A DNA stretch of 64,000 nt. Source: CTSoil-043 sp963821235 (GTDB taxonomy: Bacteria; Chloroflexota; Limnocylindria; Limnocylindrales; CSP1-4). Position numbers and translations under genes: made by a program. Position 1 is the stretch's first letter. Every line of letters starts with the position of its first letter. The notes below the pieces were generated by a model, which made no database searches, was not told the DNA's origin, and saw only the letters and a list, made by a program, of their open reading frames with translations. Location: assembly GCA_963821235.1 (NCBI GenBank), contig CAWGCS010000001.1:2480001-2544000 (forward strand), given 5' to 3'. Shown piece by piece: positions 1 to 8,597 of this stretch.

Positions 1-536
1 AGGAGGATGGCCGCGGTCGCGTTGATCGTCATCGAGGTGCTGACCTGGTCGAGCGGGATCCCCTCGAAGAGCACCTCCATGTCGGCCAGGGAGCAGACCG
101 GCACGCCGACCCGCCCGACCTCGCCTTCCGCCTCCGGGGCGTCGCTGTCGTAGCCCATCTGGGTCGGCAGGTCGAAAGCGACCGAGAGCCCGGTCTGGCC
201 CTGCTCGAGGAGGTAGCGGAAGCGCTCGTTCGTCTCGGCGGCGGTGGCGAAGCCGGCGTACTGGCGCATCGTCCAGTAGCGGCCGCGGTACATCGTGGGC
301 TGGACGCCGCGGGTGAACGGGTACTCCCCCGGCCGCCCCAGGTCGCGGTCCTCCTCGAGCGCGGAGAGGTCGGCCGGCGTGTACAGGTCGGCGATCTCGA
401 TGCCCGACGAGGTCCGGAACGACGCGCGGCGCTCCGGCGTGCGGGCAACGGCGTTGGCCCGAGGGCCGGCCCGCCACCGCTCGCGGCGCGGGTCGGGCGT
501 CGGCCGGGGCGTGGGCTGGGGCGTTTCGTCGGCCAT
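1..536 (-). CDS. methylmalonyl-CoA mutase large (catalytic) subunit, N-terminal part, cut by window edge
   Basis: The visible 178 residues begin with a Pro/Arg-rich leader and then the acyl-CoA mutase N-terminal signature TRGVQPTMYRGRYWTMRQY, followed by a stretch with GLSVAFDLPTQMGYDSD. In this family that region starts the TIM barrel that binds the CoA ester. The enzyme interconverts (R)-methylmalonyl-CoA and succinyl-CoA with adenosylcobalamin. The gene is last in the visible operon, 16 bases after the biotin carrier gene, so carboxylation of propionyl-CoA and its rearrangement are encoded together. The start ATG at 536 is the first in frame. Whether the cobalamin domain is on the same chain cannot be seen. 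Confidence 0.9.
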   Translation of the reverse strand, partial: MADETPQPTPRPTPDPRRERWRAGPRANAVARTPERRASFRTSSGIEIADLYTPADLSALEEDRDLGRPGEYPFTRGVQPTMYRGRYWTMRQYAGFATAAETNERFRYLLEQGQTGLSVAFDLPTQMGYDSDAPEAEGEVGRVGVPVCSLADMEVLFEGIPLDQVSTSMTINATAAIL

Positions 537-552
537 GGTGGCTCCGGCTTGG

Positions 553-1233
553 TCAGTGGATGACGACGAGGAGGTCGCCGACCTCGATCGTATCCCCGAC
601 GGCCACCCCGACGCGCTCCACGCTCCCCTCGCGGGGGGCCCGGAGCTCGTTCTGCATCTTCATCGCCTCGACGACGAGGATCTGCTGGCCGGCCTCCACG
701 GCGTCCCCGGGACCCACGAAGACCGCCACGATACGACCGGGGATGATCGCCCGGACCTCGACGGGGCCACCCTTGGAAGCCGCCCCGGCACCCCGGCGGG
801 CGCGCTCGCGGAGCGCGGCCCGGCGCTCCGGCTCGATCTCGACCTCGACGCGCCAGCCGTCGACCACCACCTCGCGAACCTCGGTGCCGCGCCGGCGGTC
901 GGAGCGGATCGAGCCGAATAGAACGTCCGTTCTCAACCATCGCCCGTCGACCCGCTGCTCCAGGCGGGCGTGGACGTCGTCGAAGCGCCCCAGGCGCGCC
1001 TCGACCGGGCTGCCGTCCAGCCGCGGGAGGTCGCCGGCTCCGTCGCCGCCGGCGACGGCCGCTGGCCCCGCCGGCGGGGCGAGGCTGAACGCCGGGTCGC
1101 CATCGAGCCGGGTCGCCGCGACGACCGCGACGCGGACGGCTCGCGGGTCTGGCGGGATGCCGCCGGCGGTCGGCGCGCCCGGGACCGAGGGTCCCGCGAC
1201 CATCGTCGGCGCCGCACGGCGCTTCGCGGTCAT
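553..1233 (-). CDS. biotin carboxyl carrier protein of an acyl-CoA carboxylase
   Basis: This protein of 226 residues ends in a biotinyl/lipoyl attachment domain with the canonical VEAMKMQNE motif; the biotinylated lysine is about residue 192, 34 residues from the C terminus. The first 100 residues are Ala/Pro-rich and the middle may dock with the carboxylase. It carries the carboxyl group from the biotin carboxylase to the carboxyltransferase. Its ATG at 1233 overlaps the TGA of the carboxylase gene (ATGA), so translation is coupled; an in-frame GTG at 1242 is possible but less likely. Here carrier and carboxylase are separate chains, whereas many actinobacterial alpha subunits fuse them. Confidence 0.9.
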   Translation of the reverse strand: MTAKRRAAPTMVAGPSVPGAPTAGGIPPDPRAVRVAVVAATRLDGDPAFSLAPPAGPAAVAGGDGAGDLPRLDGSPVEARLGRFDDVHARLEQRVDGRWLRTDVLFGSIRSDRRRGTEVREVVVDGWRVEVEIEPERRAALRERARRGAGAASKGGPVEVRAIIPGRIVAVFVGPGDAVEAGQQILVVEAMKMQNELRAPREGSVERVGVAVGDTIEVGDLLVVIH

Positions 1234-2822
1234 GCCGGCCACCGGTCCGTCGCCAGGGCCCGCCCGCTCCTCCGCCAGGCACGGGTCCGCCCGTCGGCCG
1301 CCTCGTCGACCCGGGCCTCGGCCTCCGCGAAGCCCGGTCCGCCAGGGATGGCCCCTCGTGCCGCCGGACCGTCACCGGCCAGGGCCGCCAGCCCGGCGGC
1401 GATCGCCGCCGCCCGGACCGCGCCGGCCCGCGCCCGAGGCCCGTCCCAGTGCTCGTCGACCCAGGAGGTCGCGAGCCCGCTGGCGGTGAGGAAGGCACGC
1501 TCGCGGAGCATCGCCCGGTGGAACGGGAGGGTCGTCTGGATGCCACCCACCTCGGCCTCGGCGACCGCGCGGCGAAGGCGAGCGATCGCGGCCGGGCGAT
1601 CCTCGGCGTGGACGATCAGCTTGGCGATCAGCGGGTCGTAGTCGGCAGGGACGCGGTCGCCCGCCTCGACGGCCGCGTCGAGGCGGATCCCCGGACCCGC
1701 CGGCATGACCCAGCGGGTGATGCGGCCCGGCGTCGGGGCGAAGGCGCGGGCCGGATCCTCGGCCGAGATCCGGAGCTCGATGGCGTGGCTCGTCGGGCGC
1801 GCGGCCCGCTCGGCCGCGGAGCGCGCGCCAGCCGACAACGGCTCACCCGCCGCGAGCCGGAGCTGCTCCTGGACGATGTCGAGGCCGGCCACAAGCTCGG
1901 TCACCGGATGCTCCACCTGGAGGCGAGCGTTTACCTCGAGGAACCAGAAGGCGCCAGCGCCGTCGTAGAGGAACTCGCAGGTGGCCGCGTTGCGCAGGCC
2001 GGCCGCCGCGGCCAGCCGGACCGCCATCTCATGGAGCCGACGGCGCTCGGTCTCGGTCAGCCCGGGGGCCGGGGCCTCCTCGATGAGCTTCTGGTGCCGC
2101 CGCTGGATGGAGCAGTCGCGCTCCCCGATGGCGACGACCTCGCCGGTCGCGTCGCCGAGGAGCTGGACCTCGATGTGGCGCGCCGGCAGGATCTCCCGCT
2201 CGAGGTAGACCGAGCCGTCGCCGAAGGCGCTGGCCGCCTCGCGCGAGCCTGCCGCGAGGGCCGCCGGCAGCTCGGCCTCCACGGCGACCCGGCGCATCCC
2301 CCGCCCGCCGCCCCCGGCGGCGGCCTTGACGAGCAGGGGGAAGCCGATCGTCCGCGCCTCGGCCAGGATCGCCGCGACCCGGTCGGGGTGGTCCACGGGC
2401 GCCGGCTCCAGGGTCCCCGGGACGTGGGGCACGTCGACGGCGCGCGCGATGCGACGGGCGGCGAGCTTGTCGCCGAGGGCGGCGATCGCGTCCGGCGGCG
2501 GCCCAACCCAGGTGAGGCCCGCCTCCTCGACGGCGCGCGCGAAGGCCTCCCGCTCGGCGAGGAAGCCGTACCCGGGATGGACGGCGTCCGCGCCCGCCTC
2601 GACCGCCGCAGCGACGACGGCCTCGATCCGGAGGTAGCTCTCCGCGGCCGGCGGCGGCCCCAGCCGGATCGCCGCGTCGGCGGCACGAACGTGGGCGGCC
2701 GTTGCGTCCACGTCGGAGTAGACGGCGACCGCCTCCATCCCCAACTCGTGGCAAGCCCGGATGATCCGCAGCGCGATCTCGCCCCGGTTGGCGACCAGGA
2801 CGCGCCGGAGGGGCGACGTCAC
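1230..2822 (-). CDS. accC: biotin carboxylase subunit of propionyl/acetyl-CoA carboxylase
   Basis: This 530-residue protein has the biotin carboxylase N domain (RRVLVANRGEIALRIIRAC), the ATP-grasp glycine loop (KAAAGGGGRGMRRV), the active-site segment GERDCSIQRRHQKLIEE and the catalytic FLEVNARLQVEHPVTE, then a C-terminal carboxylase domain. It carboxylates biotin using ATP and bicarbonate. The GTG start at 2822 has the ribosome site GGGGAGG seven bases upstream; longer in-frame starts would run into a perfect palindrome. It follows pccB by 79 bases. The last 70 residues beyond the carboxylase core are Ala/Arg-rich and unassigned. Confidence 0.93.
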   Translation of the reverse strand: MTSPLRRVLVANRGEIALRIIRACHELGMEAVAVYSDVDATAAHVRAADAAIRLGPPPAAESYLRIEAVVAAAVEAGADAVHPGYGFLAEREAFARAVEEAGLTWVGPPPDAIAALGDKLAARRIARAVDVPHVPGTLEPAPVDHPDRVAAILAEARTIGFPLLVKAAAGGGGRGMRRVAVEAELPAALAAGSREAASAFGDGSVYLEREILPARHIEVQLLGDATGEVVAIGERDCSIQRRHQKLIEEAPAPGLTETERRRLHEMAVRLAAAAGLRNAATCEFLYDGAGAFWFLEVNARLQVEHPVTELVAGLDIVQEQLRLAAGEPLSAGARSAAERAARPTSHAIELRISAEDPARAFAPTPGRITRWVMPAGPGIRLDAAVEAGDRVPADYDPLIAKLIVHAEDRPAAIARLRRAVAEAEVGGIQTTLPFHRAMLRERAFLTASGLATSWVDEHWDGPRARAGAVRAAAIAAGLAALAGDGPAARGAIPGGPGFAEAEARVDEAADGRTRAWRRSGRALATDRWPA

Positions 2823-2852
2823 CGGGTACCTCCCCTGCTCGCCCGACCGACA

Positions 2853-2876
2853 GCCCGTCTTTGCGCAAAGACGGGC
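2853..2876. promoter_or_regulatory. 24-bp perfect palindromic operator between pccB and accC
   Basis: The sequence reads GCCCGTCTTTGC followed by its exact reverse complement. It sits 30 bases before the accC start. A second, near-perfect copy of the core GTCTTTGC-RCARAGAC lies before pccB at 4508-4525. The TTTGCGCAAA core resembles TTTGCAAA-type sites bound by RamB/PrpR-like regulators of propionate and acetate metabolism in actinobacteria; that match is by memory. It could also act as a hairpin in the pccB-accC transcript. Confidence 0.6.
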
Positions 2877-2901
2877 GCCGCCGATCCCCTCCCCGCCTCG
2901 A

Positions 2902-4455
2902 TCACAACGGGATGTTCCCGTGCTTCTTGCGGGGGTTGGCCTCACGCTTGTCGCCCAGCATCTCGAGCGCCGCGATCAGCCGCGATCGCGTCTCCGACGG
3001 CAGGATCACGTCGTCGATCCAGCCTCGTGATGCGGCGACGTAGGGATGGTTGAACTCGGCCTCGTACTCCGCCACCAGGCGCCGGCGCTCCGCCACCGGG
3101 TCGGCGGCGTGGGCGATCAGGTCCTTGAAGATGATGTTGACGGCGCCCTCGGCGCCCATCACCGCGATCTCGGCTGTCGGCCAGGCGAAGTTCACGTCGC
3201 CGCGGACGTGCTTGGAGCTCATGACGTCGTACGCCCCGCCGTAGGCCTTGCGGGTGATGACGGAGACCTTCGGCACCGTCGCCTCGCAGTAGGCATAGAG
3301 GAGCTTGGCGCCCTCCTTGATGATGCCGCCGTGCTCCTGGTTCACGCCGGGCAGGAATCCCGGCACGTCGATGAGGGTCACCAGCGGAACGTTGTAGGCG
3401 TCGCAGGTCCGGACGAAGCGGGCCCCCTTCACCGACGACTGGATGTCGAGGGCGCCCGCCAGGACGGCCGGCTGCTGGGCCACGATCCCGACGCTCCGCC
3501 CGCCCAGGTGGGCGAAGCCGACGAGGATGTTCGGCGCCCAGCCGGGCTGGATCTCGAAGAACTCGCCGTCGTCGACGACGCGGTGGATGACGTCGTGCAT
3601 GTCGTACGGCTTCGCCGGGTCGTTCGGGACGATCGCGTCGAGCGCGGCGTCGCGGCGGTCGACCGGGTCGTCGGTCGCCAGGCGCGGCGGGTCCTCGAGG
3701 TTGTTCTGGGGCAGGAAGGAAAGGAGCCTCCGCACGTGGTCGAGGGCGGTCGCCTCGTCACGCGCGGCCAGGTGGGCGACGCCCGACTTCGTGGTGTGGG
3801 TCGTGGCCCCGCCGAGGTACTCCGAGTCGACCTCCTCGTGGGTCACCGTCTTCACGACGTTCGGGCCGGTGACGAACATGTAGCTCGTGCCCTCGACCAT
3901 GATCGTGAAGTCGGTGATCGCGGGCGAGTAGACCGCTCCCCCGGCGCAGGGGCCCATGATCACGGAGACCTGGGGAATGACCCCCGAGGCGAGGACGTTG
4001 CGGGTGAAGATCCAGGCGTAGCCGGCCAGCGAGGCGACGCCTTCCTGGATCCGCGCCCCTCCCGAGTCGTTCAGCCCGACGACCGGGGCCCCCACCTTCA
4101 TGGCGAGATCCATGATCTTCACGATCTTCTCGGCGTAAGCCTCGGAGAGCGAACCGCCGAAGACGGTGAAGTCCTGGCTGAAGACGAAGACGAGACGGCC
4201 GTCGATGGTGCCGTGGCCGGTCACGACCCCGTCGCCCAGGATGTGCTGCGCGTCCAAGCCGAACTCGGTCGAGCGGTGGGTGACGAAGGCGTCGAGTTCG
4301 ACGAACGACCCGGGATCGAGGAGCAGGTCGAGGCGCTCGCGCGCCGTCAGCTTCCCCCAGGTGTGCTGCCTCTCGATGCGGACGGCCCCGCCGCCGAGCA
4401 GCGCCTCGGCGCGCATCCGCCTGAGGCGCTCGAGACGCTCCTCGCTCGTCGGCAC
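2902..4455 (-). CDS. pccB: propionyl-CoA carboxylase beta (carboxyltransferase) subunit
   Basis: This 517-residue protein covers both crotonase-like carboxyltransferase halves. The N half has GKLTARERLDLLLDPGSFVE and LNDSGGARIQEGVASLAGY; the C half has LIDVPGFLPGVNQEHGGII and RKAYGGAYDVMSSKH, with the oxyanion-hole glycines of the family. It moves the carboxyl group from biotin to propionyl-CoA (and perhaps acetyl-CoA). The GTG start at 4455 has GGAGGAGG six bases upstream, and the product then begins as family members do (PTSEERLERLRRMR). It is the first gene of the operon and its promoter region carries the second palindrome. Confidence 0.95.
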   Translation of the reverse strand: MPTSEERLERLRRMRAEALLGGGAVRIERQHTWGKLTARERLDLLLDPGSFVELDAFVTHRSTEFGLDAQHILGDGVVTGHGTIDGRLVFVFSQDFTVFGGSLSEAYAEKIVKIMDLAMKVGAPVVGLNDSGGARIQEGVASLAGYAWIFTRNVLASGVIPQVSVIMGPCAGGAVYSPAITDFTIMVEGTSYMFVTGPNVVKTVTHEEVDSEYLGGATTHTTKSGVAHLAARDEATALDHVRRLLSFLPQNNLEDPPRLATDDPVDRRDAALDAIVPNDPAKPYDMHDVIHRVVDDGEFFEIQPGWAPNILVGFAHLGGRSVGIVAQQPAVLAGALDIQSSVKGARFVRTCDAYNVPLVTLIDVPGFLPGVNQEHGGIIKEGAKLLYAYCEATVPKVSVITRKAYGGAYDVMSSKHVRGDVNFAWPTAEIAVMGAEGAVNIIFKDLIAHAADPVAERRRLVAEYEAEFNHPYVAASRGWIDDVILPSETRSRLIAALEMLGDKREANPRKKHGNIPL

Positions 4456-4507
4456 GTGGACCTCCTCCGCGACCTGCCGCCCCCCGCGTCCGACCGGGCC
4501 GAACACG

Positions 4508-4525
4508 TGTCTTTGCACAGAGACA
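4508..4525. promoter_or_regulatory. second copy of the pcc operator
   Basis: TGTCTTTGC-ACAGAGACA is an inverted repeat with 16 of 18 symmetric bases, 53 bases upstream of the pccB start. It shares GTCTTTGC and the AGAC arm with the perfect palindrome at 2853-2876. Two similar sites in one operon point to one regulator acting at both positions. Confidence 0.5.
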
Positions 4526-4615
4526 GGCGAACCGGGCCGCTTCATCATAGGCACCCCGTCGATGTCCGCATCGCGCGTCGCGTGGCCCGCGCCGCCGAGC
4601 CCGCGGCCGGTGGGC

Positions 4616-4657
4616 TTATCCACAGAATCGTGAACAAACCGCCTCTCCTGTGGATAA
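4616..4657. promoter_or_regulatory. pair of perfect inverted DnaA boxes
   Basis: TTATCCACA occurs at 4616-4624 on the plus strand and at 4649-4657 on the minus strand, both perfect matches to the DnaA-box consensus, 24 bases apart. They lie in the divergent spacer between pccB and parA. Two boxes are too few for a full origin, and dnaA/dnaN/rpmH are not in the window, so a DnaA-responsive parAB promoter or a DnaA-titrating site is more likely. A TAGGAT -10-like hexamer at 4685-4690 lies downstream, towards parA. Confidence 0.6.
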
Positions 4658-4751
4658 GCGGCGCTGCGCCCGTGACGGGTGCGGTAGGATCAGGGACCGC
4701 GCGGCCGCGCGGCTTCGACACCGCTCCCACGACCTGCGAGGTGATCCCCGG

Positions 4752-5528
4752 GTGGCTCAGGTCATCGCGATCGCGAACCAGAAGGGCGGCGTGGGCAAGA
4801 CCACGACCGCCATCAACCTGGCGGGTGCACTCGCCGAGCAAGGCCATCGCGTGCTCGCGATCGACATGGACCCCCAGGCCAACCTGACGGTCGGCCTCGG
4901 GATCAACCTCGGCCACGTCGAGCAGTCCATCGCCCACGTCCTCGACGAGAGCGCCACGCTGCTGTCGGCGATCATCGTCCCCTCCCCCACGGCGGGGATC
5001 GACGTGGCCCCCTCGACGCTGGAGCTGGCTTCAACCGAGGTCGAGCTGTTCAGCGCCATCGGCCGCGAGTACACCCTCCGCGAAGCGATCTCGTCGGCCT
5101 CGATCCGCGACGGCTACGACTTCATCCTCATCGACAGCCCGCCCACCCTGGGGCTCCTGACGATCAACAGCCTCGTCGCCGCGGATGGCGTCATCATCCC
5201 CGTCCAGACGCAGTACTACGCCCTCAAGGGCCTGACCGCCCTGGTGAAGGTCATCAACACGATCCGGGTCAAGCTGAATCGCGACCTCCGGGTCCTGGGC
5301 CTCCTCCCGACGTTCTACGACGGGCGGACCGTCCTGGCCCGAGAGATGCTCGACGAGCTCCGCGAGCTGGGCGACCACCACGTCTTCCGCAGCATCGTGC
5401 GAACGACCGTCAAGCTGGGCGAGGCGCCGCTCACCGGCCGCCCGATCACCGCCTATGCCGGGCATTCCGAGGCTGCCCGGACGTTCCGTGAGCTCGCCAA
5501 GGAGGTCGTCGAACTTGGCCAGGCCTGA
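4752..5528 (+). CDS. parA: chromosome-partitioning ATPase ParA (Soj type)
   Basis: This 258-residue protein starts almost directly with the deviant Walker A motif NQKGGVGKTTTAINLA, followed by the A' box DMDPQANLTVGLG and Walker B FILIDSPPTLGLL. It binds nucleoid DNA as an ATP dimer and drives separation of ParB-origin complexes. The GTG start at 4752 is chosen because GAGGTGA lies seven bases upstream and the motif begins within the first 20 residues, as in chromosomal Soj proteins. It overlaps parB by 14 bases. Confidence 0.95.
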   Translation: MAQVIAIANQKGGVGKTTTAINLAGALAEQGHRVLAIDMDPQANLTVGLGINLGHVEQSIAHVLDESATLLSAIIVPSPTAGIDVAPSTLELASTEVELFSAIGREYTLREAISSASIRDGYDFILIDSPPTLGLLTINSLVAADGVIIPVQTQYYALKGLTALVKVINTIRVKLNRDLRVLGLLPTFYDGRTVLAREMLDELRELGDHHVFRSIVRTTVKLGEAPLTGRPITAYAGHSEAARTFRELAKEVVELGQA

Positions 5529-6498
5529 TTTCCGCGCGGTCGCGGCGCGCCGCCTCTCCGAGGAGCGCGAGCTCTCGCCGTCCATCGTCAGCCTCCTTTC
5601 CGCCGAGGGGGGCAAGAGCCTCGGCGTGCGCCACGTCCCCATCGACCGGATCGAGCGCAACCCGGAGAACCCCCGCCTCCTCTTCGAGGAGTCCGCCCTC
5701 GACGACCTCGCCGCGTCGATCAGGGAGCACGGCGTCCTGCAGCCGATCCTGGTCCGGCCCTTCGGCCACGACCAGTACCAGCTCGTCGCCGGGGAGCGTC
5801 GCTGGCGGGCCGCCCGGCAGGCCGGCCTCGACACGGTGCCGGCGCTCGTCGAGGAGCTCGACGACGACGCCGCCCTGGAGATCGCCGTCATCGAGAACCT
5901 GCAGCGCGAGGACCTCTCGCCGCTGGAGGAAGCGACGATGTACGAGAAGATGGTCCGAGACCACGGCTACAGCATCCGCAAGCTGGCCCAGAAGCTTGGC
6001 AAGGACAAGGGCTACCTGGAGAATCGCCTCCGCCTCGCCGACGCCCCGGAGGAGATCCGGGCCCTGGTGTCCGTGCGCAAAGACACCCTCTCCCACGCCT
6101 ACGAGCTGATGAAGGTCGAGGACCCCCGGAAGCGCAAGCGACTCGCCGCCCAGGTGGCGAGCGGCCAGCTCTCGCTCGTCAAGCTCCGCGAGCGCATCGA
6201 GGGACGGGTGCATCGGGAGGCCCCTCCCGCCCGCGAGCTGGAGCAGGGGGCCGCCTGGTCCGACGACGAGGACGCGGGGCTGCCGGCCCCGGCCAGGATC
6301 CCGACGGGCGACGACGCCCTCCTCACCGCGAAGGCCCAGTTCCAGGAGGCTCTCGGCGAGCTGCTGGCCGTCCTCCGCAGCGTGGAGTTCGAGCGATCGG
6401 CCAACCCGACCGACCGCCAGAACCTCGCCAAGTACCTGACCATCTCCAAGCTCACCCTGGAGAACGCGATCACCGTCGTCCGCGGTCGCGGCGACTGA
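5515..6498 (+). CDS. parB: chromosome-partitioning protein ParB (Spo0J type)
   Basis: This 327-residue protein has the CTP-binding N domain with GERRWRAARQAG and NLQREDLSPLEEA, the KorB-like helix-turn-helix around SIRKLAQKLGKDKGYLENRL, and a C-terminal dimerisation region. It binds parS, slides as a CTP clamp and stimulates ParA. The start is TTG at 5515 with AAGGAGG nine bases upstream, inside the end of parA, so the pair is translationally coupled. No parS match to TGTTTCACGTGAAACA was found in the window. Confidence 0.94.
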   Translation: MARPDFRAVAARRLSEERELSPSIVSLLSAEGGKSLGVRHVPIDRIERNPENPRLLFEESALDDLAASIREHGVLQPILVRPFGHDQYQLVAGERRWRAARQAGLDTVPALVEELDDDAALEIAVIENLQREDLSPLEEATMYEKMVRDHGYSIRKLAQKLGKDKGYLENRLRLADAPEEIRALVSVRKDTLSHAYELMKVEDPRKRKRLAAQVASGQLSLVKLRERIEGRVHREAPPARELEQGAAWSDDEDAGLPAPARIPTGDDALLTAKAQFQEALGELLAVLRSVEFERSANPTDRQNLAKYLTISKLTLENAITVVRGRGD

Positions 6499-6513
6499 CG
6501 CGGCGGGCGTCGC

Positions 6514-7332
6514 CTACGCCGTCAGGCGGCCGGCCGCGACGAGCGCGCCCGCCCAGCCCACCGCCAGGACGCCGAGCCCGAGCGCCTGCAGCTCCCACCC
6601 GCGCTGGCGCGCGTGGGGACCATCCCGCCATCCGAGGGCGACCCCGCCCGCAACGAGCGCCGCGCCCCCGATCCCGAGCGTGATCCAGGCGGGGCTTCCG
6701 CCGAGGAGCGTCGCCGAGCCGAGTGCCCCGGCCGCGACGAGCGCCTGCAAGCCCGCCCCGACCCGTCGGGCGACCTCCGGCCCCAGGCTCGTGGCGACCG
6801 TGGCGACGCCGGCCCGCAGGTCCCGATCGTGGTCGGCACGTGCGTTTGCCACCGCAAGGGCCGCCCCGGCCAGCGCGGCCACAGGCACGAGGATCGCGAA
6901 CGCCGCCGGCAGGGACCCGGTGGCCCCGACCCAGGCGAAGACGGGCAGCAGCGGCAGGCCCAGGGCGTAGGGCACCCATGACCACGGCGTCCCCTTGAGA
7001 CGCAGGTCGTAGGCGAGGCCGGCGCCCAGGCCTGCCGCGGCAAGCGCGAGCGCCGCGACACCCGTCGCCGCCGCCAGGACGAGCCCGATCGTCGCCGCGA
7101 CGATGGCCACGCTCACCGCGATCGGCCGGGCGACGAGCCCGGCTGGGATCGGCTTGGAGGGCTTCCCGAGCGTGTCTCCGGGGGCGTCGGCCCAGTCGTT
7201 TGCGGCACCGACCGCCAGCTGGAGGGCGAGCATCGACGCGGCCAGGATGACGACCCGCGGCAGGCTCGCCGCGGCCAGTGCCGCGAGGACGGCCGTCACC
7301 GCGGCGTTGAGCGCGGACGGGAACGGGTGCAC
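6514..7332 (-). CDS. UbiA-family membrane prenyltransferase
   Basis: This integral membrane protein of 272 residues has about eight hydrophobic helices. It carries the first aspartate-rich motif NDWADAPGD (about residues 45-53) followed by GKPSKPIPAG, and a second one at NARADHDRD (about 163-171). These bind prenyl diphosphate via Mg2+ in the family, which makes quinones, haems, chlorophylls and archaeal-type lipids. The acceptor cannot be told from sequence; a menaquinone or (bacterio)chlorophyll/geranylgeranyl-glycerol type is possible. The GTG start has no strong ribosome site. It ends 15 bases from the convergent parB. Confidence 0.85.
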   Translation of the reverse strand: MHPFPSALNAAVTAVLAALAAASLPRVVILAASMLALQLAVGAANDWADAPGDTLGKPSKPIPAGLVARPIAVSVAIVAATIGLVLAAATGVAALALAAAGLGAGLAYDLRLKGTPWSWVPYALGLPLLPVFAWVGATGSLPAAFAILVPVAALAGAALAVANARADHDRDLRAGVATVATSLGPEVARRVGAGLQALVAAGALGSATLLGGSPAWITLGIGGAALVAGGVALGWRDGPHARQRGWELQALGLGVLAVGWAGALVAAGRLTA

Positions 7333-7402
7333 GAGCCGGACCAGGCCGCCCGCTCGGGCAAGGCGAGAGGCGGCCCGCTCCCCCCGGCCGCCCGATGCCC
7401 GG

Positions 7403-7768
7403 TCAGGCGTAGACGAGCTCGTCGAACGCTTCCACGAGGTAGTCGATGAGCTGCGCCCGGGCCTCGGGGACCGTCGCCCGGAGGCCCCTCACGAAGCAGT
7501 GCAGCGTCACCGCGGGGGCGAGGAGACGGCCCTGGGCGTCCCGCCCCAGCACGGCGGGCGGGCCGCCGCCGGCGGCGAAGACGCGCTCGAGCTCCCGCTC
7601 GTCGAGACCGGTCGCGGTGCGGAGCCCGTGCAGGACGACGAGGACGCCGCGGCGGATCGAGATGTCCCGCATCGCCTCGGCGGACCAGGCGTCGAGCTGG
7701 TCGTCGGACTGCTCCAGGAGCCGCCGACGGTACTCGTCGCGGTCAGTGGCGAGTCCGGTGGCTCCCAT
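7403..7768 (-). CDS. conserved-looking hypothetical protein, 121 residues
   Basis: I do not recognise this family. The product is soluble, acidic and mostly helical, with no signal peptide or cysteine cluster (one Cys in the TLHCFVRGL segment). It contains DEYRRRLLEQSDDQLDAWSA near the start and ends in LIDYLVEAFDELVYA. Codon use matches its neighbours, and it stands alone between the prenyltransferase and the acyltransferase genes, all on the minus strand. Confidence 0.65.
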   Translation of the reverse strand: MGATGLATDRDEYRRRLLEQSDDQLDAWSAEAMRDISIRRGVLVVLHGLRTATGLDERELERVFAAGGGPPAVLGRDAQGRLLAPAVTLHCFVRGLRATVPEARAQLIDYLVEAFDELVYA

Positions 7769-7871
7769 GCCTGGCGTGCCTCCCTCGCGTGCTCCGTGTC
7801 GACCCGCGGAGTATCGCAGAACCCCGCACGGGCGGTCGGGCTGGATCCGATCTAGAACGAGTGTTCTATTC

Positions 7872-8597
7872 CTATCCGTTGAGGGCCGGTCGGGCTCCCT
7901 CCGGCCAATCCTGGAAGACCTCGGTGAGCCAGCGCCCGAAGCGCCCCGGCGCCGGCCGGTCGCGGCCGTCGGCCACGAGCTCGAGCAGCACGCGGCTTAT
8001 CTCGGCCGTGAGCGCCGCCACCGCCGGCTTCGTCGGCCTTCCTTCGGCCGCGATGGGGTCCCCGATCCGGACGCGAACGGCGCCGCCGAGGCGGAGCCAG
8101 CTGACCCCGGTGATGCCGACGGGGATGATCGGCACGCCCGCGCGAAGGGCGAAGAAGGCGACCCCGTCGTCGAGCGGGAGGAGCACCCGCTCCCCCGCGT
8201 GGATCCGACCCTCGGGCGCGATCGCCAGCCGGGCGCCACGCTCCATGATCGCCTCCACCCGGCGCGTCACCTCGAGGAGGTTCGTCTTGGCCGGATGGAA
8301 CGGCACGCCGCGCTGCGACCAGGCGATGAGACGATTCCTCGCGCCGGCCCGCATGTCCGCCTCCCGGGGCCCGAAGAAGAGGAGATCGGGGCGCACCGGG
8401 AGCGCGGAGATGAGGATGAAGGGATCCACCCAGTTCTGGTGGTTGAAGCAGACGAGGGCGGGCCCGTCCGGGAGCCGCTCGCGCCCCTCGACCCGCACGC
8501 GAAGGTAGGCGCCGACGATGATCCGGAGCCCGATCGTGGTCAGCCAGTAGCGGATCCGTCCGGGCGGCCGGTCCGCCGTCGCTGCCAAGGCGCTCAC
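7872..8597 (-). CDS. 1-acyl-glycerol-3-phosphate acyltransferase-like protein (PlsC family)
   Basis: This 241-residue protein has the acyltransferase block I NHQNWVDPF (HX4D catalytic pair), a block around LLFFGPREADMRAGARN, and block III IAPEGRIHAGE, in the family order. It probably acylates lysophosphatidic acid or another lipid acceptor at the membrane face; an N-terminal hydrophobic stretch (YWLTTIGLRIIVGAYL) could anchor it. The GTG start at 8597 overlaps the stop of the HAD gene by four bases, so the two are co-translated. Confidence 0.85.
   Translation of the reverse strand: MSALAATADRPPGRIRYWLTTIGLRIIVGAYLRVRVEGRERLPDGPALVCFNHQNWVDPFILISALPVRPDLLFFGPREADMRAGARNRLIAWSQRGVPFHPAKTNLLEVTRRVEAIMERGARLAIAPEGRIHAGERVLLPLDDGVAFFALRAGVPIIPVGITGVSWLRLGGAVRVRIGDPIAAEGRPTKPAVAALTAEISRVLLELVADGRDRPAPGRFGRWLTEVFQDWPEGARPALNG

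Noticed and set aside
4616..4657. A chromosomal replication origin
   Set aside because: Only two DnaA boxes, no AT-rich unwinding stretch, and no dnaA, dnaN or rpmH nearby; kept as a DnaA-box pair only.
6075..6084. GCGCAAAGAC half of the pcc operator
   Set aside because: It lies inside parB coding sequence and lacks the other arm.
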